Shown here in pieces: positions 18,727 to 26,614 of a DNA stretch of 64,000 nucleotides (position 1 is its first letter; each line of letters starts with the position of its first letter). Source of the stretch: Achromobacter xylosoxidans A8 (lineage in GTDB: Bacteria > Pseudomonadota > Gammaproteobacteria > Burkholderiales > Burkholderiaceae_B); NCBI RefSeq assembly GCF_000165835.1, contig NC_014640.1:6076001-6140000 (forward strand). Direction: 5' to 3'. The position numbers and the translations under genes are program-made. The notes beneath the pieces are model-generated. The model did no database searches and was not told the DNA's origin. It saw only the letters and a program-made list of their open reading frames with translations.

Positions 18727-19956
18727 TCAGTCCGAGCCCAGCTGCAGCTTGTTGGGCTGGCGTTTCTCGATGGCCCACTTCAGCAGCGCGGCCGAACGGT
18801 AGATGCCATGGGCGAACTTGCCGTAGGGCAAGGTCAGGAACAGCGCCATCACCACGCCCAGATGAATCGCCAGCAGCAGCGCCATCGCGCCGCCGTCGCG
18901 GCCGGCCAACAAGGCCAGGCCGGTGGCGCTGGTCAGGAACAGCAGCGCAATGAAGCCGCGGTCCATGGGTTTTTGCGCCGCGTCGCCCTGCTGCGGATGA
19001 CGCTTGAAGTTCAACCACAGCAGCCCCGCCGGCCCGATCAGCAGGCCGATGCCACCCGCCGTGCCCAGCAGCACCGGCGCGCTCCAGAACGGATACGGCG
19101 CCTGCAGGTCCAGCAGGTAGTGGTACAGCGTCGCGACGCAGGTGGCGGCGAAGCACAGCATGAACCCATAGAACGTGAAGTGATGGAACCGGCGGCGCCA
19201 CAAGGTGAAGGCGTCGTCCGCGTTGTTGCAGCCCTTGCCATGCCCCCCATCCAGATAACGCAGCCGCAGCGCGTCGTGCGCCGCCTCCGCCACCGCAGCA
19301 CCCGTGGCCGCCCCCGGGCTGACATTGCGCCAGAAGCGCGTCACGCCCACGCCCAAGGCCAGCATCGAGAATCCGAACACCACGCCGAACATCAGCGCCA
19401 GCGTGTTGTGCGGGAACACGGCATAGAAGTTGCCGGCCATCGGCTCGTGGAACAGGCCGCCCGCCATCAGCACGGCCAGCGTCAGGAACAGCGCCAGACC
19501 GGCGGCGGTCGCCAGCGACAACACCAGGCCATTGCGCTTGTACAGCGCGCCCAGCGCCGCGGGCCAGGCGTAATCGGTGTAGGTCTGCATCCGGACCCGG
19601 GCCATGGCCTGCGGCACGTTCACCGCGAACTCGTGCGGCGGCGCGTACTGGCAAGCGTGCAAACAGGCGCCGCAGTTGTGGCACAGATTGGCCAGGTAGT
19701 TCAGATCGGCTTTGCCGAATTCCAGGCGCCGGGTCATGGCGGGAAACACCGCGCAGAATCCTTCGCAATAGCGGCAGGCGTTGCAGATCTGCATGACGCG
19801 GGCGACTTCGGTTTCATCGCCGGTCAGAAGCTCCGCCTGGGGCTTGGCCTGTTTGCCTAGCCAGCGCACCGGCTGCTCGGCCATGACGGGCGCCGCCTCG
19901 GCATGCGGCGTGGAAAAGGACTGCGCCTCGCGCGCCAGGGCTTCAAGCTGCTTCAT
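18727..19956 (-). CDS. tcuB: TcuB: iron-sulfur membrane protein of tricarballylate utilisation
   Basis: The 409-residue protein has two 4Fe-4S ferredoxin-type motifs near the N-terminus ([15 protein letters not shown] and [16 protein letters not shown], within residues 55-110), then about six membrane segments. In tricarballylate-using bacteria TcuB re-oxidises the reduced flavin of TcuA and passes electrons to the respiratory chain. The start at 19956 ([12 protein letters not shown]) is chosen because the longer frame contains only a Pro/Arg-rich stretch that is really the end of tcuA. It overlaps tcuA by 14 bp. Confidence 0.9.
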   Translation of the reverse strand: MKQLEALAREAQSFSTPHAEAAPVMAEQPVRWLGKQAKPQAELLTGDETEVARVMQICNACRYCEGFCAVFPAMTRRLEFGKADLNYLANLCHNCGACLHACQYAPPHEFAVNVPQAMARVRMQTYTDYAWPAALGALYKRNGLVLSLATAAGLALFLTLAVLMAGGLFHEPMAGNFYAVFPHNTLALMFGVVFGFSMLALGVGVTRFWRNVSPGAATGAAVAEAAHDALRLRYLDGGHGKGCNNADDAFTLWRRRFHHFTFYGFMLCFAATCVATLYHYLLDLQAPYPFWSAPVLLGTAGGIGLLIGPAGLLWLNFKRHPQQGDAAQKPMDRGFIALLFLTSATGLALLAGRDGGAMALLLAIHLGVVMALFLTLPYGKFAHGIYRSAALLKWAIEKRQPNKLQLGSD

Positions 19957-21358
19957 ATCGTGCTTCCGCGTGGTGCCGGCCGCGCGCGGCGGCGGCGGCC
20001 CGGGTGCCGGCGATGCGGCCGAAGGCCGTGCCGATGGACATGCCCACCCCGGCCGTATAGCCCTTGCCCAGCACATTGCCGGCCATCATTTCGCCCGCGA
20101 CGAACAGGTTGTCGCTGGGCATGTCGTTGAACCGGACCGCGGCGGTGTCATCCACCTTCAGGCCCAGGTAGGTAAAGGTGATGCCGGGCCGCAAGGCATA
20201 GCCATAGAATGGCGCGGTGTCGATGGGCCGCGCCCAGTGCGTCTTGGCCGGCGCCAGGCCCTCGGTATGGCAGTCGTCCAGCGCGGTGTGGTCGAACTTG
20301 CCGACGCGGCAGGCCGCGTTGTAGTCGCGCAGCGTCTGCTCGAACACCGCCGGATCCAGCCCCAGCTTCACGGCCAGTTCCGGCAAGGTGTCGGCCTGCA
20401 CGCCGGGGAACACCGGCGGCATGAAGCGGCCGACGGCCTTGGCGTCGATGATGGAATAGGCGATCTGCCCCGGCTGCATGGCCGTCAGGCGGCCCCAGAT
20501 GGCGTAGCGCTTGGGCCAGAAGTCCTCGCCTTCGTCATAGAAGCGGCGAGCCTCGCGGTTGACTACCACGCCCAACGATACGCAGTCGATGCGCGTGCAG
20601 ATGCCGCCGTCGTACAGCGGCGCGCGCGCGTCGATGGCCACGCAATGCGACTGCGACGGATCGCCGATGCTGTCCGCGCCCGCATCCAGCATGAACTTCA
20701 GCAGCACGCCCATGTTGTAGCGGGTGCCGCGGATCAGGAAATTGTCGGCCGGCCATTCGCCGCGTTCGTTCTGGCCCCAGGCCTCGCGCAGCCACTCGCG
20801 GTTGGACTCGAAGCCGCCGGCCGCCAGCACACAGGCGCGCGCCTCGATGCGCTCAGCGCCGATGCGCGCGGCCACGAAGCGCCCGCCGTCCAGCTCCAGC
20901 GAGTCGACCGGGGCGTCGTAGCGGATCTGCACGCCCAGCGCCTCGGCACTGCGGTAGTAGGCGTTGACCAGAGCCTTGCCGCCGCCCATGAAGAAAGCGT
21001 TGGTGCGCGCTACGTGCAGCGCGCCCGACAGCGGCGGCTGGAAATTCACGCCGTGGCGGCGCATCCAGTCCCTACAGGTGGAGGATTCGCGGATGACCAG
21101 GCGCGCCAGATGCTCGTTGGTCAGCCCGCCCGTCACCTTGAGCAGGTCCTGCCAGTATTCTTCCTCGGGGTAGGCCTCGATCAGCACGTCCTGCGGCGCA
21201 TCGTGCATGCAGCGCAGATTGCGCGTGTGCTGCGAGTTGCCGCCGCGCCACTCGCGCGGCGCCGCTTCCAGCAGCAGCACGCTGGCGCCGGCCTCTCGCG
21301 CCATCAGGGCCGCGCACAGCGCCGCGTTGCCCCCTCCCACCACCAAGACATCGACCAT
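19943..21358 (-). CDS. tcuA: TcuA: FAD-dependent tricarballylate dehydrogenase
   Basis: The 471-residue flavoprotein is of the fumarate reductase/succinate dehydrogenase flavoprotein family. The FAD dinucleotide fold is [21 protein letters not shown] at the N-terminus, and later motifs include [14 protein letters not shown] and the C-terminal FAD contact [20 protein letters not shown]. TcuA oxidises tricarballylate to cis-aconitate, feeding the TCA cycle. It follows a LysR gene by 77 bp and is coupled to tcuB. The close match of the substrate-site segments and gene order supports TcuA over a generic fumarate reductase, but other tricarboxylates are possible. Confidence 0.9.
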   Translation of the reverse strand: MVDVLVVGGGNAALCAALMAREAGASVLLLEAAPREWRGGNSQHTRNLRCMHDAPQDVLIEAYPEEEYWQDLLKVTGGLTNEHLARLVIRESSTCRDWMRRHGVNFQPPLSGALHVARTNAFFMGGGKALVNAYYRSAEALGVQIRYDAPVDSLELDGGRFVAARIGAERIEARACVLAAGGFESNREWLREAWGQNERGEWPADNFLIRGTRYNMGVLLKFMLDAGADSIGDPSQSHCVAIDARAPLYDGGICTRIDCVSLGVVVNREARRFYDEGEDFWPKRYAIWGRLTAMQPGQIAYSIIDAKAVGRFMPPVFPGVQADTLPELAVKLGLDPAVFEQTLRDYNAACRVGKFDHTALDDCHTEGLAPAKTHWARPIDTAPFYGYALRPGITFTYLGLKVDDTAAVRFNDMPSDNLFVAGEMMAGNVLGKGYTAGVGMSIGTAFGRIAGTRAAAAARGRHHAEARYEAA

Positions 21359-21435
21359 GCCATTGTTCCTCTTCCAAGGAACGGACTGTAGCGAGCAAGC
21401 GCACCCGCCGATATCAGCCAGGCGTCAACAGGTCT

Positions 21436-22362
21436 TCATGAATCGTGAAGGGTCACCACCGGCCATTTGCCCGCGCGCGCCAGCGTGCGCGAGACATCCG
21501 CCAGCACCAGGCGGGCAGCCAGGGCCGCGGGCGACAGCTCGTCCTCGGACAGGCTGGCCAGCAGATTGGGACGGTACAGGTGGGCGTCGTCGATGCGCGC
21601 CATGTGCAACTGACCCGGCGCGATCCGCGCCATGGCGGAACTGGGCTGGATGGTGGCCACATGACCCAGCTGCACCACGTCCATCAGCACCGGCAGGCCA
21701 TCCACCTCCACCGCCACCAGCGGCGCGCGACCCGACTGCTGGTACGCGTGGTTGACCAGCGCGCGCAGCCCGTGGCGTCCGCTGGGCAGGACCAGCGGCA
21801 GATGCGCAATAGCTTCGATGCGGGTGGTGTCGCCTGCCGGCAAACCCGGCATGCCGGGATGGGCCAGCAGGAACAGCGGCTCGTCCAGCAAAGGCGTAAT
21901 GCTCCAGCGCCGCGCGGATTCGGCCTGGAACACGATGGCCAGGTCCAGCAGGCGGCCGTTGAGCATGTCGCTCAAATGGCCCGACAGCGCCTCCACCAGA
22001 TGCAGGCGGATGTCGGGATAACGCTCATTCATGGCTTGCACGAAGGGCGCGCCGAGGATGGCGGCGGTGGTGGAAGGCAGGCCCACGCTGACGTGGCCCG
22101 CCAGCCTGGCCTGCTGCGCCGCGTGCACCGCATCGTCGGCGTGGCGCAGCGCCAGCTGCGCCTGGCGGAAAAACGCCAGCCCCGCGTCGGTGGGCTCCAC
22201 GCCGCTGGCGCTGCGCCGCAGCAGCCGGGTGGACAATTCGCCCTCCAGCCGGCTGATCTGCTGGCTGAGCGCCGAGGTCACCATGCCGATGGACTGCGCG
22301 GCGCGGCCGATGCTGCCCGCCTCCACGACGCGGACGAAGTAACGCAGTTGGCGCAGTTCCAT
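21436..22362 (-). CDS. LysR regulator of the tcu operon (TcuR-like)
   Basis: This is a 308-residue LysR regulator. It starts MELRQLRYFVRVVEAGSIGR, with the helix-turn-helix continuing SIGMVTSALSQQISRLEGEL. The effector domain includes VSVGLPSTTAAILGAPFVQA and LSDMLNGRLLDLAIVF. It lies directly upstream of tcuA in the same direction, the usual position of tcuR. In this arrangement the protein may be co-transcribed with tcuAB or may act on the 77-bp gap before tcuA (21359-21435). Confidence 0.85.
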   Translation of the reverse strand: MELRQLRYFVRVVEAGSIGRAAQSIGMVTSALSQQISRLEGELSTRLLRRSASGVEPTDAGLAFFRQAQLALRHADDAVHAAQQARLAGHVSVGLPSTTAAILGAPFVQAMNERYPDIRLHLVEALSGHLSDMLNGRLLDLAIVFQAESARRWSITPLLDEPLFLLAHPGMPGLPAGDTTRIEAIAHLPLVLPSGRHGLRALVNHAYQQSGRAPLVAVEVDGLPVLMDVVQLGHVATIQPSSAMARIAPGQLHMARIDDAHLYRPNLLASLSEDELSPAALAARLVLADVSRTLARAGKWPVVTLHDS

Positions 22363-22424
22363 GGGCGGCCCCGGCTTTCCATAAGGGATGACAGGGCCGA
22401 TTGTAGAGGCTGGGCGGCGGCGCC

Positions 22425-23333
22425 TCAGTAGCGCGCGTCCTTCGGTTTCTTGCCTTGCGGCCAGTCCTTGTCCTTGCCCGCGAAATCCGGGCGCGGCATG
22501 TGGGTGAAGTATTCAGCCACGTCCACCGCGTCCTGGTCCGACAGCACGCCGCCCTCGCCCCAGCTGCCATGCGTGTTCACGCCCATCGGCATGCTGTTGC
22601 GGATGAAGGCCGCGGCCTTGTAGGTGCGCGCCAGGCCCGCGCCGATATTGAAGGACTCGTCGCCCCACAAGGGCGGAAAGGCGATATCGCCCGAATGGTC
22701 CTTCTTGCCCTCGCCATTGGCGCCGTGGCAGGACGCGCATTGGGCCGCATACAGGCTCTTGCCGCGCACCGCGTCGGGCACGAGCTTGGTGTCTATCGGC
22801 CAGGCGTTCTCGATCTGCACCTTGGCGCCGTGCGGCACGTCCTGGGCCAGCCACTTCATGTAGGCGATCATGGCCTGCATTTCCGCCGAGTCCTTCTCCA
22901 GCGGCTTGCCGTTCATCGAACGCATGAAGCAGCCGTTGATACGATCCTCCAGCGTCACCACCCGGTTGGCGCGCGGATTGAACTGCGGGAACGAATTGAC
23001 CGTGTTGATGTAGGGCGCACCCAGCGGCTTCTTGCCACCCTGCACGTGGCAGCTATTGCAGTTCAGGCTGGCGCCCGTGTTCTGCGGCAGCAGGCGACGC
23101 GTCTCGGTCAGGAGACGCTTGCCGTAGTTGATCTGGTCCGCGTTGGGCTGCGCGGCGATCTGGGTGTCCGCTGGAATGGTGTAGTCCGGCAGGCGCTTGC
23201 CGTCCTTGTCCAGCACCGGGAAAGTGCTGCGCGCGCCTGGCGCCGCGGCCTCGGGTTCGGCCGTGGCAGCCGTCCAGCCGCCCACGGCGATGGCAGCTGC
23301 CAGCAGCGCGGCGATCCTGATGTGCTTACTCAT
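22425..23333 (-). CDS. Diheme cytochrome c, thiosulfate dehydrogenase TsdA-like
   Basis: The 302-residue exported protein has a signal peptide (about 1-26) and two heme c motifs, CNSCH (92-96) and CASCH (199-203). Between them, VVTLEDRINGCFMRSMNGKP closely fits TsdA enzymes, in which a cysteine in this segment (here Cys135) is the unusual axial ligand of the active-site heme. TsdA oxidises thiosulfate to tetrathionate or works in reverse. It overlaps the triheme cytochrome gene by 8 bp, and that protein is the natural electron partner. The thiosulfate assignment rests on motif recall; a generic diheme cytochrome is the alternative. Confidence 0.75.
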   Translation of the reverse strand: MSKHIRIAALLAAAIAVGGWTAATAEPEAAAPGARSTFPVLDKDGKRLPDYTIPADTQIAAQPNADQINYGKRLLTETRRLLPQNTGASLNCNSCHVQGGKKPLGAPYINTVNSFPQFNPRANRVVTLEDRINGCFMRSMNGKPLEKDSAEMQAMIAYMKWLAQDVPHGAKVQIENAWPIDTKLVPDAVRGKSLYAAQCASCHGANGEGKKDHSGDIAFPPLWGDESFNIGAGLARTYKAAAFIRNSMPMGVNTHGSWGEGGVLSDQDAVDVAEYFTHMPRPDFAGKDKDWPQGKKPKDARY

Positions 23334-24672
23334 GCTTGCCTCCGCCGATGTTCGGCTTCTTGCTGGCCAGGAACTCGCGGATATGCGCGACGTCCTTCTC
23401 GCCGATCGCGGGCGCCTGGTTGGTCCATCCTGTGCGGATGAAATTGATCACGTCTGTGATATCGCGGTCGCTCAGGTGCTTGAAGCCCGGCATCGCGAAC
23501 GTCATGGCATCCGTGTCGTTGGATGGCATCCTGCCGCCTTCCAGCGTGATCTGGATGATGGATTGCGGGTTCTGCGCAAACACCGCCGAATTGCCCGCCA
23601 GCGCCGGGAAAATACGCGGCATGCCCTGCCCGTCGGCACGGTGGCACACCACGCACTGCTCCGCGTAGATGACCGCGCCGCGCGAGTCGTAGCGGCCATC
23701 GCGCAGGGACGCGGTGGTGCTGTCGGCCTTGGGCGGGAAGGCGGCGAGCTTGCCGCCCGCCGCAGGCAATTGCTTCAGGTAGGCCGCGATGCTGGCAAGG
23801 TCGCCATCGGTGAAATAGCGCGTGCTGTGCTCGACCACGTCGGCCATCGCGCCGAATGCCGCCACCTTGTCGGTGCGGCCCGTCTTCAGGAACAGCTCGA
23901 TGTCCTGCGCGCTCCAGGATTGCAGGCCCTGAGCCTCGCCGCGCAGGCTCTTGGCGCGCCAGCCGTCGATCACCGCGCCGGACAGGAAGGCGTCGCCGTC
24001 CGCCAGGGACAGCGCCTGTTCCTGGTAGGCCAGGCCGCGCGGCGTGTGGCAGGCGCCGCAGTGGCCCGGGCCTTCGACCAGATAGGCGCCGCGCACCAGC
24101 TTTTCATCGGCGCCGGCCGGGGCCGCGAACTCGCGCTTGCCCGCGAACAGCAACTGCCACCAGGCCATGGGCCAGCGCATGTTCAGCGGCCACGGAATGG
24201 TGGAATCCGCGCTGGGCTGGCTGACGGGCTCCACCTGCGACATGAAGTAGGCGTACAGCGCCTGGACGTCCGCATCCGGCATGATGGCGTACGAGGGATA
24301 CGGCATGGCCGGATACAGCGGCGTGCCGTCCTTGCGGATGCCGTACTGCACCGCGTTCTTGAAATCCGCGTAGCTGTAGCCGCCGATGCCCGTCTGCTTG
24401 TCGGGCGTGATGTTCGACGAATAAATGGTGCCGACCGGCGTCTGCATCGCCAGGCCGCCCGCGAAGGGCTTGCCATTGGGCACGCTGTGACAGGCCACGC
24501 AGTCGCCCGTGCGCGCGATGTAGGCGCCGGCCTCGGCCAACCGCCTGTCGTTGACGTCGACGGACGCCGCCGCGTCGGCCTTGCGATTCGCGGTCAGCAA
24601 CTGCGCGCCGCCGATGGCCAGGCCCGCAGCCGCCAGCAGGCCCACCGCGACCTTGATCCCGATCCTCTTCAT
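23326..24672 (-). CDS. Triheme cytochrome c, membrane-bound dehydrogenase-subunit type
   Basis: The 448-residue protein has an N-terminal hydrophobic signal/anchor (about 5-27) and three heme motifs: CVACH (58-62), CGACH (about 205) and CVVCH (about 346). The architecture matches the cytochrome c subunits of periplasmic alcohol, gluconate or sorbitol dehydrogenases, with repeated MPYPSYAIMPDADVQALYAY and IFPALAGNSAVF elements. Here no such dehydrogenase is adjacent; the partner is the TsdA-like cytochrome. The start at 24672 is set by GGAGGGCAGTA just before the ATG. It probably passes electrons to a terminal oxidase or cytochrome pool. Confidence 0.85.
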   Translation of the reverse strand: MKRIGIKVAVGLLAAAGLAIGGAQLLTANRKADAAASVDVNDRRLAEAGAYIARTGDCVACHSVPNGKPFAGGLAMQTPVGTIYSSNITPDKQTGIGGYSYADFKNAVQYGIRKDGTPLYPAMPYPSYAIMPDADVQALYAYFMSQVEPVSQPSADSTIPWPLNMRWPMAWWQLLFAGKREFAAPAGADEKLVRGAYLVEGPGHCGACHTPRGLAYQEQALSLADGDAFLSGAVIDGWRAKSLRGEAQGLQSWSAQDIELFLKTGRTDKVAAFGAMADVVEHSTRYFTDGDLASIAAYLKQLPAAGGKLAAFPPKADSTTASLRDGRYDSRGAVIYAEQCVVCHRADGQGMPRIFPALAGNSAVFAQNPQSIIQITLEGGRMPSNDTDAMTFAMPGFKHLSDRDITDVINFIRTGWTNQAPAIGEKDVAHIREFLASKKPNIGGGKHE

Positions 24673-24791
24673 TACTGCCCTCCGTTGCACGCTGGGCAGC
24701 GTGCACGTCGGGGTGTTCGTACGGCCTGTCCAGCTTATGGAGGAAGCTTACGCCTTTCAGTAATAAGTTAATGACCGAAAAACATATAACT

Positions 24792-24823
24792 TGCGGGCTT
24801 GTTTGATTTGCCGCAAGCCCGCA
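24792..24823 (-). terminator. Terminator of the glutathione transferase gene
   Basis: TGCGGGCTTG (24792-24801) and CAAGCCCGCA (24814-24823) form a perfect 10-bp stem. Read on the minus strand, the hairpin is followed by AGTTATATGTTTTT, a convincing T-rich tail, so it should end transcription of the gene that stops at 24887. Confidence 0.75.
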
Positions 24824-24847
24824 GCGGACGACGGGAAACCGGAAGCA

Positions 24848-24872
24848 CGCGGCCGCTCAGGCAGCGGCCGCG
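24848..24872 (-). terminator. Second hairpin downstream of the glutathione transferase gene
   Basis: CGCGGCCGC (24848-24856) and GCGGCCGCG (24864-24872) form a perfect 9-bp, all-GC stem with a 7-nt loop, 15 bp past the stop. It has no T-tract, so it may stabilise the mRNA 3' end or pause polymerase before the hairpin at 24792. Confidence 0.4.
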
Positions 24873-24886
24873 CAGCCGCCCACGAC

Positions 24887-25585
24887 TCAGGCGGGTATCG
24901 TCAGGCCCCGGGTCACCGCCGGGCGGGCCACGAAAGCCTCCAGCACCCGGGCAACATTCTTGAAGCGCGAGAACTCCACCAGCTCGCCCGCGCCATAGAA
25001 GCCCACCAGATTGCGCACCCAGGGCAGGATGGCGATATCGGCAATGGTGTATTCATCGCCCATTACCCAGTCGCGCCCCGCCAGCCGTTGGTCCAGCACG
25101 TTCAACAGGCGCTTGGACTCCTCCGCATACCGGTCGCGCGGACGCTTGTCCTCGTAGTCCTTGCCGGCGAATTTGTGGAAGAAACCCAGCTGGCCGAACA
25201 TCGGGCCGATGCCGCCCATCTGGAACATGATCCACTGCAGCGTCTCGTAGCGCCCCGCCGTGTCCGCCGGCAGGAACTTGCCCGCCTTGCTGGCCAGGTA
25301 GATCAGGATCGCGCCAGACTCGAACAGTGCCAACGGCTTGCCGTCGGGGCCATTGGGATCGAGGATGGCCGGAATCTTGTTGTTCGGGCTGAGCGACAGG
25401 AACTCGGGGGAAAACTGGTCCCGGGCGTCAAAGCTGACCCGGTGGACCTCGTAGGGCAGCCCGGTCTCCTCCAGCAGGATCGACACCTTCACGCCGTTGG
25501 GCGTGGGCAGCGAATACAGCTGGATGCGGTCGGGGTGCCGGGCGGGCCACTTCTTGGTGATGGGGAAGGCGCTGAGGTCGGTCAT
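24887..25585 (-). CDS. Glutathione S-transferase, Nu-class (YghU/YfcG-like)
   Basis: This is a 232-residue cytosolic transferase. The thioredoxin-like N-domain has IQLYSLPTPNGVKVSILLEE and the cis-Pro/Ser-Asn region LSPNNKIPAILD, then LFESGAILIYLA for glutathione. The helical C-domain has GPMFGQLGFFHKFA and YTIADIAILPWV. The extended N-terminus and TPNGVK motif fit the Nu class, which shows disulfide-bond reductase activity on glutathionylated substrates. It is monocistronic: a 99-bp gap separates it from the T6SS operon upstream and two hairpins follow it. It marks the left border of the T6SS island. Confidence 0.88.
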   Translation of the reverse strand: MTDLSAFPITKKWPARHPDRIQLYSLPTPNGVKVSILLEETGLPYEVHRVSFDARDQFSPEFLSLSPNNKIPAILDPNGPDGKPLALFESGAILIYLASKAGKFLPADTAGRYETLQWIMFQMGGIGPMFGQLGFFHKFAGKDYEDKRPRDRYAEESKRLLNVLDQRLAGRDWVMGDEYTIADIAILPWVRNLVGFYGAGELVEFSRFKNVARVLEAFVARPAVTRGLTIPA

Positions 25586-25684
25586 GCGGGGGGCTCCAGG
25601 GGGAGGGGCGGAATGGTCGGGGTAATCCTAGCGCAAATCCGCCTGGCGCAAATACAGGCGCCCGCGCCGCCGCAGGGGCCGCGC

Positions 25685-26614
25685 CTAGCGCAGATCCTCG
25701 GGATTCATCGACGCATCGCGCACGTATTTGTCGCCCGGCTCAGGCTGCAGCGTAGCCTCGATCTCCGGCGGAAACGCCGGGATTTTGCTGGTCTGCATGA
25801 CCGCCCAGCGCATGATGGCGTGCAAGTAGTTGAACGGCATCATCATCAGATACATGAAGCCCGGACTTTGCGCGTCATTGGCGAAAACGCGCTCTTTGGA
25901 AAAGGCGAAGCTCTCGCGCTTGCCATCCACCGGCATGCAGTACAGGACCGCGTCCAGCACCGCCTGCGGGCCTTCCTCCATGTAGCGGCGCAGGAACTCC
26001 CAGTGCGAATAGGCGTTCTCCACGCGGCTGGTGGCGATGCAAAAGGCGAAGGTCTCCCGCACCGTGACGCCGTCCTCGGCCAGGATCAGGCCGCGTATGT
26101 CCCAGTTGAGCCAGCCGAACGTGCCCTTGCCCCGGCCCAGCGTGAAGTAGATCTTGTCCCAGGGCGCCGTCAAAACGGTGCCATCCAACCGGAACACATG
26201 CACCAGACGGTGCTTGCGATCCAGCGCAATGGGATAGTAGGTCCAGCGGAACATCTCCTTGCACGCGCCCCAGGCGCCAGCCAACCCCAGCGCGGCGAAC
26301 ATCGCCATGCCGAAGAAGATCGCCTCCCAGAGGCCATTCTCATTGGGCACGTTATCCACCACCAGAATCCAGGCCAGCATCAGGATGCCGCCCACGCCAA
26401 AGGCCACGCCTATGGCCCCGATCAAGGCGATGAAGCCCCGCCAGCCGTACCAGCGGTCCACCGACAGCAAGCTGTTGGAATTCATCTTCACGACGCAGAG
26501 CTGCGCCAGCAGCGGGACGTCGAGACGCTTCTTTTGCAGCAAGCGATGCTCGCGGTCGAACTCCGAAAGCGGACGATCGTTAGGGAACCTGGACATCAGT
26601 CCCGTAAAGTCCAT
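25685..26614 (-). CDS. DUF6708-type membrane protein, candidate immunity to the pore-forming effector
   Basis: This is a 309-residue protein with two strong adjacent membrane segments (about residues 45-95: GFIALIGAIGVAFGVGGIL and AIFFGMAMFAALGLAGAW). A soluble C-terminal part follows, containing YYPIALDRKHRLVHVFRLDG and WDKIYFTLGRGKGTFGWLNW. The layout fits the DUF6708 family, which I recall as a frequent neighbour of VasX/BTH_I2691-type effectors. Its ATG shares one base with the effector stop (26614), the coupling expected of an effector/immunity pair. A membrane-embedded immunity protein suits a pore-forming toxin. The immunity role is inference. Confidence 0.6.
   Translation of the reverse strand: MDFTGLMSRFPNDRPLSEFDREHRLLQKKRLDVPLLAQLCVVKMNSNSLLSVDRWYGWRGFIALIGAIGVAFGVGGILMLAWILVVDNVPNENGLWEAIFFGMAMFAALGLAGAWGACKEMFRWTYYPIALDRKHRLVHVFRLDGTVLTAPWDKIYFTLGRGKGTFGWLNWDIRGLILAEDGVTVRETFAFCIATSRVENAYSHWEFLRRYMEEGPQAVLDAVLYCMPVDGKRESFAFSKERVFANDAQSPGFMYLMMMPFNYLHAIMRWAVMQTSKIPAFPPEIEATLQPEPGDKYVRDASMNPEDLR

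Noticed and set aside
25640..25660. CGCCTG and CAGGCG hairpin after the DUF6708 gene as operon terminator
   Set aside because: The stem is only 6 bp with no T-tract; too weak to call although a terminator is expected here.
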